From: Nitrospira sp. CG24A
GTDB taxonomy: Bacteria > Nitrospirota > Nitrospiria > Nitrospirales > Nitrospiraceae
Direction: 5' to 3'
NCBI GenBank assembly: GCA_002869925.2
Contig: NEWT02000037.1
Span: 60,822 to 102,473 of the forward strand
Length of the DNA stretch: 41,652 nt
Position numbers and translations under genes: made by a program
Notes under the pieces: generated by a model
Seen by the model: the letters and a program-made list of their open reading frames with translations, nothing else
Database searches by the model: none
Told to the model about the DNA's origin: nothing
In this document: one piece after another, positions 15,759-25,734 of the stretch
Numbering within the stretch: the stretch's first letter is position 1
How the letters are laid out: every line of letters starts with the position of its first letter

Positions 15759-16709
15759 TTAGGGGGTTGGTGACGCATTGTGTCGGGGAGTGGCGGTTTC
15801 AGCGGATGGAAGCGTGACGGTGACATGTCCACTGTCGATGTGCAACGTAATCGGTTGTCCGACTTTCACACGGGGGACCCCGATCTTCGAATTGAGCATG
15901 ACCAGGCCGACAGGGGTGCGGACAAAGACGAAGTTGGATTTTAGCTTCGAGACGGTCCCAGAGAGAAGAAGTTGTACATCTGAGCCGGCCGGCGGGGTTT
16001 GGTTGATCTGCAGGTCGAATTGCAAGTCATGCACTCCGCTGATGGTATTCGTCTCATCGACCTCCACGGTCAGCGGGTCTCCTTCGCGATAGCTGGTGAG
16101 GCGTTCTTCCAGTTTTCCGACATGGATCGCCTGGTCACCGTCGGGTCCCCACCAATGCAATGTTCCTGGCTCATCGGTTCCGGATGTCATGGGTCCGCTA
16201 AGGTAGCGATGGACTAACGAATCGTCCGCTCTCTTACGGATCTCGACGAAGACATGGCGTTCATGCACCCAAAACCGTATTTCCTGCGAGGCCTTGAGAT
16301 CTTTCAGCGTGGTTTTGGAACTGAGACTCAGCAGTCCGACCGGGGTCTTGAGGAAGACGATCCCGGCCTTGGTTCGCCATACCGATCCTCGTAGCTTTAT
16401 GAAGGGATCGATGGTGACTGGGGCAACGGGGGCAGGGGGAGCATCAGGGATTGGATTAGGGATCGGGTCAGGAGTCGGATCAGGGACCGGATCAGGGGTT
16501 TCAGTGGTCGCGGGCGGAAGCGTTTCTGTCTGTTCAGATGGCTCCTCGGCATGGACGGGGCCGATAAGAGTGACGATGACTGACAAGGTGCAGAAGGACC
16601 TGATCGCACATCTCAACAAGGAGCGAAGTGAGAAATTGTATAACCCGCTGGTTTGAGAGTTGCCGCGAACTGTAGCGGGGTGAGTTTCTATATGAGTGGA
16701 ACGCATCAT
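15759..16709 (-). CDS. Exported protein with two repeated beta domains and a proline-rich linker
   Basis: The 316-residue protein has a signal peptide (LCTLSV-type core ending GPVHA). A proline/acid repeat linker follows (alternating PDP and PNP over about 25 residues). Two copies of one domain are visible: LRGSVWRTKAGIVFLKTPVG near residue 107 and LSGTVSKLKSNFVFVRTPVG near residue 248. The duplication is internal and old. It is probably periplasmic or surface-exposed. I do not recognise the family and assign no function. Confidence 0.65.
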   Translation of the reverse strand: MMRSTHIETHPATVRGNSQTSGLYNFSLRSLLRCAIRSFCTLSVIVTLIGPVHAEEPSEQTETLPPATTETPDPVPDPTPDPIPNPIPDAPPAPVAPVTIDPFIKLRGSVWRTKAGIVFLKTPVGLLSLSSKTTLKDLKASQEIRFWVHERHVFVEIRKRADDSLVHRYLSGPMTSGTDEPGTLHWWGPDGDQAIHVGKLEERLTSYREGDPLTVEVDETNTISGVHDLQFDLQINQTPPAGSDVQLLLSGTVSKLKSNFVFVRTPVGLVMLNSKIGVPRVKVGQPITLHIDSGHVTVTLPSAETATPRHNASPTP

Positions 16710-16775
16710 CAGGGTGATGCGAATAGCATGATGTCCGCGAGGGAGTCAAGGTGCAAGCCGCCACGACAGAGGCCT

Positions 16776-16967
16776 CGCCCGCATTATTCATGAGCGCTTC
16801 TGCTGCAATCGCCGATCCGCTGCTGCGACAGGCCTACGGCCTGCGGGCTCGCCCCTCGGACCCTCCACGTACTGCACGAGTACGCGTCGGGTCCTCACGG
16901 CTCCGCGCGCAGGTCTCACGACGCGGCTCAGCGATTTCACGACAAACCGTCATGAATAATGCGGGCT
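16776..16967. mobile_element. 192-bp MITE-like element with 17-bp inverted repeats and 8-bp direct repeats
   Basis: The perfect inverted repeats are 16777-16793 and 16950-16966 (GCCCGCATTATTCATGA). AGAGGCCT lies directly outside both ends (16768-16775 and 16968-16975) like a target duplication, though AGGCCT is itself palindromic, so an extended inverted repeat is possible. Inside are nested stems, ggaccc...gggtcc around cgtac...gtacg. There is no gene inside. It fills the gap between two genes. Confidence 0.7.
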
Positions 16968-16979
16968 AGAGGCCTATCC

Positions 16980-17477
16980 TTATGAAGTTACGGCGCTCGA
17001 AGGACTATGGACGTCGGTTGGCGGAGGGGAAAGCAGTGCATTTGCGGCTTCGTACGGAGTGGAGACCAGGGGAGAGAGGGTCAGAATGACACGGATCTCA
17101 CTATTCGATGCACTTGGAACTCCGAATCCTGTGAGGAGGAGGGATGGTGTGACCATGTGGCAGATGCGGCGCATTTCGAATTGTGTCCAGTCCTGGGCTT
17201 CGATTCGACGCCGGAGTTGTGCCAATACGTCGAGACAGAATTCCGTGATAATCGACGGCGTGGATTCTGGCGCCATCTGCGGCCAGTGTTCATGGGATGT
17301 CCCAAACAACGCCATCAGTGCGCGGGCCGGTCCATTCATGTGCAGAATGCGAGCGGATGAGGAAAGCACGATCATGCCTGAGTCGGAGGAAGAGCAGAGG
17401 GGTTGGTATCTCGTATCTAGTCCGGAAGCAGCGTTCTGAGAAAAGCCGGCTTGGTTTTGCGGGGTTGCTTGCGGCAC
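16980..17477 (-). CDS. PAS-like small protein
   Basis: The 165-residue protein has a PAS-type opening: SGMIVLSSSARILHMNGPAR, then ALMALFG. This is the 'variable-output' pattern in which a buried pocket follows a conserved Asn. A middle helix is ITEFCLDVLAQLRRRIEAQ, and the C-terminal tail (after about 135) is Ser/Pro-rich and probably disordered. There is no kinase, cyclase or DNA-binding domain, so it may be a stand-alone sensor. Ligand and partner are unknown. Confidence 0.55.
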   Translation of the reverse strand: MPQATPQNQAGFSQNAASGLDTRYQPLCSSSDSGMIVLSSSARILHMNGPARALMALFGTSHEHWPQMAPESTPSIITEFCLDVLAQLRRRIEAQDWTQFEMRRICHMVTPSLLLTGFGVPSASNSEIRVILTLSPLVSTPYEAANALLSPPPTDVHSPSSAVTS

Positions 17478-17635
17478 GGATATCCTTTCGGAGAAATGGT
17501 CTTGGGACTGTGCAAGAGTTGCACCGAAGTGAGTGCTATAGGAAGTGTGATTATCCTGCAGATACCGACTCTAACGTGACGCCGTGAGTGAGATTGCGCA
17601 CAAAGACGGTATGGTGGTGGCAGAAATTGAACCGG

Positions 17636-19012
17636 CTACTTCTTGCGAACCAGCATACGAATCGGGGTTCCTTCGAATCCGTACTCTTCGCGGAGTCGGT
17701 TCTCAAGAAAGCGGAGGTAGGCGGGGGTGATATTGTCCGGGTGACCGACAAATAAGGCAAAGACTGGCGGGTGTGTGGCGACTTGGGTCATGAAGGCAGA
17801 TTTGGTGATCTTGGTCGGTTTGCCTTTGCGCACCGGCAGGGGATGGGTGGCGAGGATTTCCTGGAGGAACTTATTCAGCGCTCCGGTCGGGATTCGTTTT
17901 GAAAACGCTGCAAATACCCGATCGATAGTAGGAAAGAGTTGGTTCAACGAGCCAGGGTTCGCCGCAGATGCGAAGAGGACGGGGGCCCAAGTCAGGAAGG
18001 GAAAACGTCGATGAAGTTCCTGTTCAACTTCCTGCCGGGCCTGGCTGTCGCCTTCCCGGAGGTCCCATTTATTCACCAGCAGGAAGCAGGCCCGTCCTTG
18101 TTTGATGATGATCCCCGCGATCTTCGTGTCCTGCTCGGTCACGCCTTCTACGGAATCGAGTAGCAAGATCCCGAGGTCGGACCGGCCGATGGCCAAGTGC
18201 GATCTGACCACGCTATAGCCTTCGATCCCCCGGTCGATCTTTCCGCGCCGCCGAATACCTGCCGTATCGGTGAAGAGATACCGCCGTCCTTGGTGAAGGG
18301 CGATTGAATCGATCGAGTCTCTGGTGGTTCCCGGCACATCGCTGACCACCACGCGGTCTTCTCCGAGCACGGCATTCACCAGCGTGGATTTGCCGACATT
18401 CGGCCGCCCCACCACAGCAATGCGGGGCATGGTCGACAGCTCAGGGTTCTCACTTGGGTCTGGGAGGAGCAGATAGATGGCATCCAGGAGTTCGGAGACG
18501 CCGATGCCATGCTCCGCAGAGATCGGATAGAGCGTGTCGGTTCCCAAACGATAGAAATCCGCCACGAGCGTTTCGACCTTGGGTGTGTCGATCTTGTTGA
18601 CCACGACAAACAACGGTTTCGGGTTCCCGCGCAACAGACGGACCACTTCCTGGTCCGGGGTCGTCAGCCCGGTCCGGCCATCCATCAGTAGGACCAGGAT
18701 ATCCGCTTCTGCGATGGCGAGCTCCGATTGACGCTTGATGAGAGCCAGCATGCCTTCAGAGGCCGACGGGTCCAGGCCCCCTGTATCGACCAGACGGTAC
18801 GGCCGATTTCGATAGGTGGCATCTGCGTAGTTACGGTCCCGGGTGACCCCGGGAACGTCGTCGACGATCGCGGTGCGTTTGCCGAGCATGCGATTGAAGA
18901 GCGTCGACTTGCCGACGTTGGGGCGACCGATAATGGCCACAATAGGTGGTTGACCTGTCGTGGCGGACGATACTGGTGCGGTCTGTATGGGGGTGTTCTT
19001 GGTGCGTGGCAT
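17636..19012 (-). CDS. der: Ribosome-assembly GTPase Der (EngA)
   Basis: The 458-residue protein has two tandem GTPase domains, each with a P-loop GRPNVGKST (near residues 29 and 205), plus G3 DTGG and DTAG, G4 NKID and NKWD, and a C-terminal KH-like domain ([24 protein letters not shown]). Der acts in late 50S subunit assembly. The N-terminus has a short extra low-complexity lead. It is divergent from the HAD gene with 87 bp between the starts. Confidence 0.97.
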   Translation of the reverse strand: MPRTKNTPIQTAPVSSATTGQPPIVAIIGRPNVGKSTLFNRMLGKRTAIVDDVPGVTRDRNYADATYRNRPYRLVDTGGLDPSASEGMLALIKRQSELAIAEADILVLLMDGRTGLTTPDQEVVRLLRGNPKPLFVVVNKIDTPKVETLVADFYRLGTDTLYPISAEHGIGVSELLDAIYLLLPDPSENPELSTMPRIAVVGRPNVGKSTLVNAVLGEDRVVVSDVPGTTRDSIDSIALHQGRRYLFTDTAGIRRRGKIDRGIEGYSVVRSHLAIGRSDLGILLLDSVEGVTEQDTKIAGIIIKQGRACFLLVNKWDLREGDSQARQEVEQELHRRFPFLTWAPVLFASAANPGSLNQLFPTIDRVFAAFSKRIPTGALNKFLQEILATHPLPVRKGKPTKITKSAFMTQVATHPPVFALFVGHPDNITPAYLRFLENRLREEYGFEGTPIRMLVRKK

Positions 19013-19099
19013 GGGAGATTGTATATCGACCGTAACATAAGAATTTTGGCAAACACAACCAGCTCGTCTTTGTCGCTCCCATCATCTATACTTTCCCCT

Positions 19100-19798
19100 A
19101 TGTTGTCTCACGCCTCACGCCTTACCCCTCACGTCGTCGTCTGGAACCAAATTGACGACGTTTTGCTCGATATGGACGGGACGTTACTCGATCGCCACTT
19201 CGACAATTTCTTTTTCGAAGAGGAATTGCCGCGCCGGTATGCCGCAGTTCATGGTTTGCCGTTCGAAGAATCTCGCGACCGACTCATGGCGATGTACCGC
19301 TCGGTTGAAGGTGAATTAGCCTGGACCGATCTGCATTATTGGACGCAGCGAGTTGGAATCGATGTGGTGGCATTGCATCGTGAGTTGGATTACCTGATCG
19401 GGTTCCTACCGGGGGCGGAAGAATTCTTGCAACATCTTCACCGGCTTGGGAAGCGCGTGACGATTGTCACCAATGCACATGAGGCAGGTGTGTCGGTGAA
19501 AATTTCCAAAACCGGACTCGATCGGCATGTGGATCGAATCGTCAACGCGTTTGACGTAGGGTTTCTCAAAATGCGACCGGAATATTGGCCCCGTTGTCAG
19601 CAATTACTAGGATTCGATCCGGCCAGGTCTCTCTTTATGGATGATGACGAGAGCTGTCTCATTGCGGCACAGCAATTCGGGGTTGCCCATTTGATTCATA
19701 GCGCCAAGTCGAGCTCGCAATTGCCTCCCAACCCGCTTACTCAGTTCGTCTCGGTCACCGGCTTTTCTTCTCTCCTCAACGGGAACCCTACCATCTAG
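19100..19798 (+). CDS. HAD-family GMP/IMP nucleotidase-like phosphatase
   Basis: I start at ATG 19100; a longer open frame upstream is antisense to der. The 232-residue protein has HAD motif I DMDGTLLD near residue 25, motif II TIVTNA, a Lys in ISKTG, and motif III FMDDDE. The cap lies between (NFFFEEELPRRYAAVHG, ELAWTDLHYWT). The pattern resembles YrfG, which dephosphorylates GMP/IMP; the substrate is an inference. Its 3' 264 bases are closely duplicated at the left edge of the window. The stop TAG overlaps the stop of the facing methyltransferase remnant. Confidence 0.88.
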   Translation: MLSHASRLTPHVVVWNQIDDVLLDMDGTLLDRHFDNFFFEEELPRRYAAVHGLPFEESRDRLMAMYRSVEGELAWTDLHYWTQRVGIDVVALHRELDYLIGFLPGAEEFLQHLHRLGKRVTIVTNAHEAGVSVKISKTGLDRHVDRIVNAFDVGFLKMRPEYWPRCQQLLGFDPARSLFMDDDESCLIAAQQFGVAHLIHSAKSSSQLPPNPLTQFVSVTGFSSLLNGNPTI

Positions 19799-20415
19799 CC
19801 CGGTCTGGTTGCTTTTCCCTTGTACATCGTGCCACCGAGTCTGGGCACGTTCTGCATGTGGAACCGATCGAGCGTCATGATCTTCAAGCCGGCCTGGATG
19901 ATGAGCTGATCGATCTTCCGGTTCAGGTTGCAGCCACAGCCGATGATGTTCTGAATGGGATTCAGCCGGTCTTGCCAGATTGCGACTTTTTCGTTTTCAC
20001 TCCGACCATGCTCTAGAAACAGAAACATTCCATCGGGCTTGAGGACTCAACGAACCTCTCGAAGTGCCTTGATCGGATCGGGAATGGTGCAGAGAGTCCA
20101 GGTACTGACGGCGAAATCAAAGGATCGGTCGTCATAGGGCAATGATTCAGCGGTGACGTGTTGAATGCGAACGGGAAATGACTGGCTGGTGCTGCGCTCC
20201 GTGACGGTCTTGGGAAGAAGATTGGCTGGGTCGACGGCATGAATCCCGGTGACGGTCTTGGGGTAGTGCGGCAGGTTCAGTCCAGTTCCTATTCCCAATT
20301 CCAGCACCTCGCCGTGGACCTGAGCGAGTAATTCCATGCGCAAGCGATGGAATTCTTCTCCCGCCATGACCCATTCCATGAGGCGGGGAAAAATCTGCGA
20401 GGCATACAGTCCCAT
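19795..20415 (-). pseudogene. SAM-dependent methyltransferase (METTL7-like) broken by one in-frame TGA
   Basis: The frame runs 20415 to 19795 with one stop, TGA at 20049-20047, where relatives have Arg (KALREVR-stop-VLKPDG). A single C-to-T change from CGA would explain it. The SAM motif VLELGIGTGLNLPHY, the acidic AVDPANL, ESLPYDDRSFD and the C-terminal FLEHGRSENE and GCGCNLNR match thiol/arsenite-type class I methyltransferases. The first part alone ends after the SAM-binding core and lacks the last strands. It could be a true recent nonsense mutation or a sequence error. Confidence 0.75.
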
Positions 20416-20681
20416 AGATCCTTTGGGGGCTGGTCAGTGGAGAACCTGTCTTCTTGCACATCTAAAAGTTGACGTCATCTGTCGGGAGCGACGGTTCGTA
20501 TCTGACTCACTGTACCTGAGTGGTCGTACGATGAAAAATTCGTCGCCGAATACTCGGATGCCATCTCGGTTCCCAGATCCTGTCATTTGAACAAGTGACC
20601 CTGATATATATGATTTATACGTAGCCTGAACGATTTGTCCAGGTCCGTGTTGTTCAATCTATTACAAGGAGGTGTCTGATT
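20416..20681. other. Intergenic region ahead of secreted protein
   Basis: There is no gene here. An A/T-rich stretch (about 20602-20622, gatatatatgatttatacg) could hold a -10 box. The last bases give a very strong ribosome site (aaggaggtg) for the gene at 20682. Confidence 0.4.
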
Positions 20682-21275
20682 ATGTATGGAGCCGGTATTG
20701 GTTACAGTGGGTCGTCGCGTTTAACGCGCGCCGCATCGCTTCTTTTTGGCACGATAGTCGCCGTGCTCGAGTGTGTCTCGTCGCCGGCGTTTGCCGGACC
20801 GCACGTGCCATTTAGTGTCAGCGGCACCATCCTGACCATCGATACCGGCGATGTGAAGCCGGCTGGTCAAAGTGGGCGCTTTATCGTGAGAGACCGGCAG
20901 ATCACCGGCGCCTTCACGGGCTCTATCGGTGGCCCCTTCGTGATCACCTACGACTCCAATGTGCCTATCACAACCCAGGCGGGCCGCATTCATGCCCGTC
21001 TGATCGCCGGCGTGTATGAAGGCAATATGACTCTCGCATCCAGTACCGGTGCTACTCCCGTGGAGTGTGAAACCCCGGATGGTGCGACGTGCATTGCCAC
21101 ACCGGGCGGGAACTTCGTTCCTGGGCTGCTGCTGAATGGCAGGATGAACTTTCTCAGCGGCGCCAAAGGCCAGGGCAGCGTGACGGGTTGGCTCATCCCG
21201 ATTTTCGATATCGAAGGACATATCATCGGCATCGTAGCCAGCCAACTGACCATTAGCGGACAGTGGATGCAGTGA
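20682..21275 (+). CDS. Secreted beta-rich protein, unknown function
   Basis: The 197-residue protein starts at an ATG preceded by AAGGAGGTG. It has a long signal peptide (RAASLLFGTIVAVLECVSSPAFA). The mature part is rich in beta strands and glycine (PFSVSGTILTIDTGD, GRFIVRDRQITGAFTGSIGG), with two Cys (VECETPDGATCIAT) likely forming a disulfide. It has no lipobox or anchor, so it is periplasmic or secreted. The strong ribosome site suggests high expression. I do not recognise a family. Confidence 0.7.
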   Translation: MYGAGIGYSGSSRLTRAASLLFGTIVAVLECVSSPAFAGPHVPFSVSGTILTIDTGDVKPAGQSGRFIVRDRQITGAFTGSIGGPFVITYDSNVPITTQAGRIHARLIAGVYEGNMTLASSTGATPVECETPDGATCIATPGGNFVPGLLLNGRMNFLSGAKGQGSVTGWLIPIFDIEGHIIGIVASQLTISGQWMQ

Positions 21276-21361
21276 ACGCGACGTGCATGGACCGTTGACA
21301 CACTGCTATGCCGAAATGGCTTTCCCGCAGCCCGCTAGAGACTGTCTTCCCTGCATCAACA

Positions 21362-21387
21362 GGCCGGTCTTCCTGCGAAGACCGGCC
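21362..21387. terminator. Strong 11-bp hairpin after the secreted protein gene
   Basis: GGCCGGTCTTC (21362-21372), a CTGC loop, and GAAGACCGGCC (21377-21387) are perfectly complementary. The T-tract is weak. It lies between the secreted protein gene and leuS and probably isolates the two transcripts. Confidence 0.7.
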
Positions 21388-21485
21388 CGCTCTATGCGAA
21401 CTCCTCCTTTCCGATTCTTGTTGCTCCTGCTGGGCTATGTTAGAGTCCGTTTTCTTTTTTGAAACGGGAGCGATTCATTCCCAAC

Positions 21486-23921
21486 ATGAGTAAAACTTAC
21501 GATCACCAGGCCCTTGAAGTGAAGTGGCAGGCCTATTGGGAGCAGCATCGGACCTTCCGTGTGGCCGACGATCGGGCTAAGCCGAAGTTCTACTGCCTCG
21601 ACATGTTCCCCTATCCATCTGGTTCCGGGCTCCACGTCGGCCATCTTGAAGGCTATACGGCGACGGATATCGTGTCCCGCTACAAACGTATGAGGGGCTT
21701 TAACGTGCTGCACCCGATGGGGTGGGACGCATTCGGGCTCCCAGCCGAGCAATATGCGGTGAAGACGGGAATCCATCCGGTTGTCACGACAGCTGAAAAC
21801 ATCGCGACGTTCAAACGTCAGATGAAACGGGTCGGGCTCTCCTATGACTGGGAACGCGAGATCAGCACGATCGACCCCGAGTATTATCGTTGGACACAGT
21901 GGATCTTCTTGAAGCTGTTCGAGCGAGGGCTGGCCTATGTGGCAGAGGTGCCGGTGAACTGGTGTCCCGCTCTGGGGACGGTGCTCGCGAATGAAGAAAT
22001 TATCGACGGCAAGAGCGAAGTCGGCGGATTCGATGTGGTACGCAAACCGATGCGTCAATGGGTGTTGAAGATTACAGCCTATGCCGATCGGCTGCTCGAA
22101 GACTTGAAGCTGGTTGAGTGGCCTGCCAGCACGTTGGAGATGCAGAAAAATTGGATCGGCCGATCGATCGGCGCGGAAGTCGAGTTCGATCTGGCCGGTG
22201 CCTCCGGCACGGTTCGGATCTTTACGACAAGGCCCGATACCTTGTTCGGCGCGACCTATATGGTGCTGGCTCCGGAGCATCCGTTAGTTGCGGTCGTCAC
22301 GGCCACCGACCGCCGCGCCGAGGTCACGGCCTATCGCGAGGCGGCGGCCAGAAAAAGCGACCTCCAACGGCAGGAACTCGAAAAGGAAAAGACTGGGGTC
22401 TTCACCGGCGGCTATGCGGTGAATCCGGTGAATAAGGAACCACTGCCTATTTGGATTGCCGATTACGTGTTGATGGGTTATGGGACCGGGGCCATCATGG
22501 CTGTGCCGGCGCACGACGAGCGGGACTGGGCTTTTGCGAAGACCTATCGTTTACCGATCCGCGAAGTGATCGCAGGCGGTCAGGTTGAGCAAGAAGCCTT
22601 CGTTGAGACCGATAAGGGGACGGTCATCAATTCCACGACGCCGGATAGAGGCTTTTCTATTGATGGGCTGACACCGGAGGATGCGATTCCCAAGATCACG
22701 GCCTGGTTAGAATCGCAGGGCAAGGGGCGCAAGGCGGTGAACTATAAATTGCGAGATTGGCTCTTTGCCCGCCAGCGATATTGGGGCGAGCCTTTTCCTA
22801 TTGTGTGGGTAGATGGCCAGGCCGTCCCGCTTCCTGAGGAGCACCTGCCGATATTGTTGCCGGAGACGAACAACTTCAAACCGTCCGGGACCGGCGAAAG
22901 CCCGCTCGCAAATCTTACTGAATGGCTGACGACCACCGATCCGATCAGCGGAGCAGCGGCACGCCGTGAAACCAACACGATGCCTCAGTGGGCCGGCTCC
23001 TGTTGGTATTATCTACGATTTATCGATCCGAAGAATCAGGGCCAGCTTGTCGATCCAGCACAGGAGCGCTATTGGATGCCGGTGGATCTCTATATAGGCG
23101 GCAGCGAACATGCCGTGCTACATCTGCTCTATGCGCGGTTTTGGCACAAGGTTCTCTACGACATCGGAGTCGTCAGCACGCCGGAGCCATTCAGGAAATT
23201 GGTGCATCAGGGAATGGTCTTGGGGGAAGACAACCAGAAGATGTCGAAATCCCGCGGCAACGTCGTGAATCCCGATGAGATGATGGACCAGTTCGGGGCC
23301 GATGCGGTGCGGCTCTATGAAATGTTCATGGGTCCGCTGGAGGCTGTAAAGCCTTGGAGCACGAGAGGTGTGGAAGGGGTCACGCGGTTTCTCGAACGGG
23401 CATGGCGCCTCCTGGTGAATGAAGAGGGCCGATTGTCGAGTGCTGTGATAGACATCGTTCCTACCCTCGAACACCAGCGGGTGCTTCACCAGACGATCAA
23501 GAAGGTGACTGAGGACATCGAAGGATTGCGGTTCAATACGGCGATCTCCCAGATGATGGTGTTTACGAATGAGATGACGAAGGCCGAGCAGCGTTCTCGA
23601 ACTTTGCTTGAACCCTTTGTTCTTCTTCTGGCGCCCTTTGCCCCCCATCTGGCTGAAGAGTTGTGGGAGGTACTGGGTCACGAAGCGAGCGTCTCACAAC
23701 AGCCATGGCCGATCTTCGATCCGGCCATGATCGTCAGTGATCGGCTGACCATTCCGATCCAGGTCAATGGAAAGTTGCGGGCCAAACTCGACGTGGGGGC
23801 CGATGCCACTCGCGAGCAGGTCGAAGGGCTGGCTCGAGCCCAGGTAGCGGAGTGGTTGCAGGGTAACGAGCCGAAAAAAGTGATCTATGTGGAGAAAAAG
23901 CTCATAAACTTTGTCATCTAA
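21486..23921 (+). CDS. leuS: Leucyl-tRNA synthetase
   Basis: The enzyme charges tRNA-Leu with leucine. Starting at ATG 21486 the 811 residues fit the bacterial family; a TTG at 21459 is also in frame. The HIGH-type motif is [10 protein letters not shown], the editing CP1 domain has [13 protein letters not shown], and the KMSKS loop is [10 protein letters not shown]. The C-terminal anticodon region ends in [12 protein letters not shown]. It is followed after 11 bp by lptE and then holA, a conserved order. Confidence 0.98.
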   Translation: MSKTYDHQALEVKWQAYWEQHRTFRVADDRAKPKFYCLDMFPYPSGSGLHVGHLEGYTATDIVSRYKRMRGFNVLHPMGWDAFGLPAEQYAVKTGIHPVVTTAENIATFKRQMKRVGLSYDWEREISTIDPEYYRWTQWIFLKLFERGLAYVAEVPVNWCPALGTVLANEEIIDGKSEVGGFDVVRKPMRQWVLKITAYADRLLEDLKLVEWPASTLEMQKNWIGRSIGAEVEFDLAGASGTVRIFTTRPDTLFGATYMVLAPEHPLVAVVTATDRRAEVTAYREAAARKSDLQRQELEKEKTGVFTGGYAVNPVNKEPLPIWIADYVLMGYGTGAIMAVPAHDERDWAFAKTYRLPIREVIAGGQVEQEAFVETDKGTVINSTTPDRGFSIDGLTPEDAIPKITAWLESQGKGRKAVNYKLRDWLFARQRYWGEPFPIVWVDGQAVPLPEEHLPILLPETNNFKPSGTGESPLANLTEWLTTTDPISGAAARRETNTMPQWAGSCWYYLRFIDPKNQGQLVDPAQERYWMPVDLYIGGSEHAVLHLLYARFWHKVLYDIGVVSTPEPFRKLVHQGMVLGEDNQKMSKSRGNVVNPDEMMDQFGADAVRLYEMFMGPLEAVKPWSTRGVEGVTRFLERAWRLLVNEEGRLSSAVIDIVPTLEHQRVLHQTIKKVTEDIEGLRFNTAISQMMVFTNEMTKAEQRSRTLLEPFVLLLAPFAPHLAEELWEVLGHEASVSQQPWPIFDPAMIVSDRLTIPIQVNGKLRAKLDVGADATREQVEGLARAQVAEWLQGNEPKKVIYVEKKLINFVI

Positions 23922-23932
23922 GGAAGTGCGGA

Positions 23933-24604
23933 GTGGTAAGACCTGAGATCAAGAATGGTGCGATTCGGAAGGAGAAGGTGTACCGTCTTTTCATGCTCAG
24001 CACTCACGTCTCAGCACTCTGCCTGTTCCTTGCGCTTCTAGGGGCCTGCGGCTATCAATTCCGTGTGGAAGGAGCTGGGCCTACGATTGGGGGAGCGGCC
24101 ACGGCCTCCTCGCCCACATCACCTCCACCACGGTTGGTTGTCAGGACGTTGGAAAACCGAACGTTTGAGCCAAATTTAGAAACCCGCTATACGAACTATC
24201 TGCGGCATGAATTTTCCTCGGGCAGTGGGGCCCAAGTCGTTGCGGATTCTGAGGCGGCTGATCTGGTGTTGTCCGGGCAAATTCTTTCGGTTCTTCTTCC
24301 CACGCTCAGTTTCACCCAGACCACCACGCTCGAAAGCCGCGCAGAGGTGGTGGTGATCGTGAAAGTGGAGGAGACCAGGACGCAACGTGTTGTGTGGACA
24401 CAAGTAGCGAAGGGCGCATCGGAGTTCTACGTGACGCCGGACTTGCAATTTAACCGCGTTCTACAGAATCGGGCCTTAGAGCAGGCCGGTCGTTTCGTTG
24501 CCGAGGATTTAGCCTCCCGCTTTCTGCTCCAGTTGGAATCGGGAGAATTGACAAAGCCACTTGCACGTCAGGAATCGGACAACGTGGACCACCCCATTAA
24601 ATAA
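23933..24604 (+). CDS. lptE: LPS-assembly lipoprotein LptE
   Basis: LptE plugs the LptD barrel that inserts lipopolysaccharide in the outer membrane. The lipobox LLGAC is followed by GYQFRVEG, the family's usual start of the mature protein. VRTLENRTFEPNLETRYTNYL is the conserved first strand-helix unit. The start may be GTG 23933 (AGGAAG six bases ahead) or ATG 23993, which gives a more usual 18-residue signal. It is in an operon between leuS and holA. Confidence 0.88.
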   Translation: MVRPEIKNGAIRKEKVYRLFMLSTHVSALCLFLALLGACGYQFRVEGAGPTIGGAATASSPTSPPPRLVVRTLENRTFEPNLETRYTNYLRHEFSSGSGAQVVADSEAADLVLSGQILSVLLPTLSFTQTTTLESRAEVVVIVKVEETRTQRVVWTQVAKGASEFYVTPDLQFNRVLQNRALEQAGRFVAEDLASRFLLQLESGELTKPLARQESDNVDHPIK

Positions 24605-24618
24605 ATCGGATATCTCCT

Positions 24619-25734
24619 ATGGCGTCCGCTCTCTCTCATGCTCAGCTCAATGCGCAGCTTGCGCAAGGCACGGTCGCGCCGCTCTATGCGGTGGTCGGCG
24701 AGGAAGATTTGCTGCGCGATATGGCTCTCGGTGTGCTGAGGTCCGCGCTGTTGGGGGACGGTGAGAGCGATTTTAATTGCGATCTGTTCTATGGTGACGA
24801 TGTGAGCGGGGCGGAGATTGTCACCTGTGCCTCGGAGGTCGCCGTATTCGCGCCTCGGCGCATGGTGGTGGTAAAAGCGGCTGATAAACTTTCGGCCCGA
24901 GAATGCGACGCGATACTTCCCTATCTGAAGGCGCCGAACGACTCCACCGCTGTGATCTTTGTCGCATCGAAACTTGATGGGCGACTCAAGTTTACCCAGG
25001 CTCTCACGAAGGCTGCGGTGACGGTCGATTGCTCTCCTCTGAGAGAGGCGCAGTGGCTTCCTTGGCTCAAACAGGACGCTGAACGGGTTGGGATCCGCCT
25101 CAATGACGATGCGATTGACTTGCTTAAAGAGGCTTGTGGTGGGTCGCTCTATTCAGTTCGGCGTGAACTGGAGAAACTTGCCGCCTACGTCTCGCCCGGT
25201 CAGGTGGTGACTGCGGCCGATGCCGCGACATTGCGGGGGATGGAACCAGGCGCGTCAGTATTTGATTTGACGTTGGCGATCGGTACAAAAAATCGAGGGC
25301 GGGCATTGGCGATCTTGGCCAGAAATCTTGAAGCGGGAGAGGCGCCATTGAGAATCCTTGGTTCACTGGCCTGGCAATATCGGAGATTGTGGAAGGTCAA
25401 GGACGTCGCACGGCAAGGGGGGCGTGAGGGAGAAGCTGCTCGGACCTTGCGCATGGATCCCTACAAAGTACGTGGGTTTCTCGATCAATTCCCTGACGCC
25501 CATTTGCAGGAAGCGCTCCAGTTGTTTTTACATGCGGATGCCAAGCTGAAGGGTGGAAGTGGCGGACGTCCTGCGCGAATTCTTGAAGACGTGCTATTAC
25601 GGCTCTGCGATCGGGCGCAGGGACACGCACATCCACCCGCGCCGAGTCGTGGCCCTGAGGCCCCGAAACCGGCAAGAGCGAGGACCATCTCGAATGTGCG
25701 GACGATTACGAGGCGGAAGCAGACAAGGAGTTGA
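24619..25734 (+). CDS. holA: DNA polymerase III delta subunit
   Basis: HolA is the wrench subunit of the clamp loader and opens the beta clamp. The 371-residue protein has the typical N-terminal AAA+-like fold without a working P-loop (PLYAVVGEEDLLRD), the middle DCSPLREAQWLPWLKQDAE, and the helical collar (LQEALQLFLHADAKLKGG). The extra basic tail (residues after about 340, ending RRKQTRS) overlaps the end of rpsT on the opposite strand by 29 bp. Confidence 0.93.
   Translation: MASALSHAQLNAQLAQGTVAPLYAVVGEEDLLRDMALGVLRSALLGDGESDFNCDLFYGDDVSGAEIVTCASEVAVFAPRRMVVVKAADKLSARECDAILPYLKAPNDSTAVIFVASKLDGRLKFTQALTKAAVTVDCSPLREAQWLPWLKQDAERVGIRLNDDAIDLLKEACGGSLYSVRRELEKLAAYVSPGQVVTAADAATLRGMEPGASVFDLTLAIGTKNRGRALAILARNLEAGEAPLRILGSLAWQYRRLWKVKDVARQGGREGEAARTLRMDPYKVRGFLDQFPDAHLQEALQLFLHADAKLKGGSGGRPARILEDVLLRLCDRAQGHAHPPAPSRGPEAPKPARARTISNVRTITRRKQTRS

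Noticed and set aside
18728-19099. N-terminal extension of the HAD gene
   Set aside because: The extra codons are antisense to der and not HAD-like; ATG 19100 precedes the conserved part.
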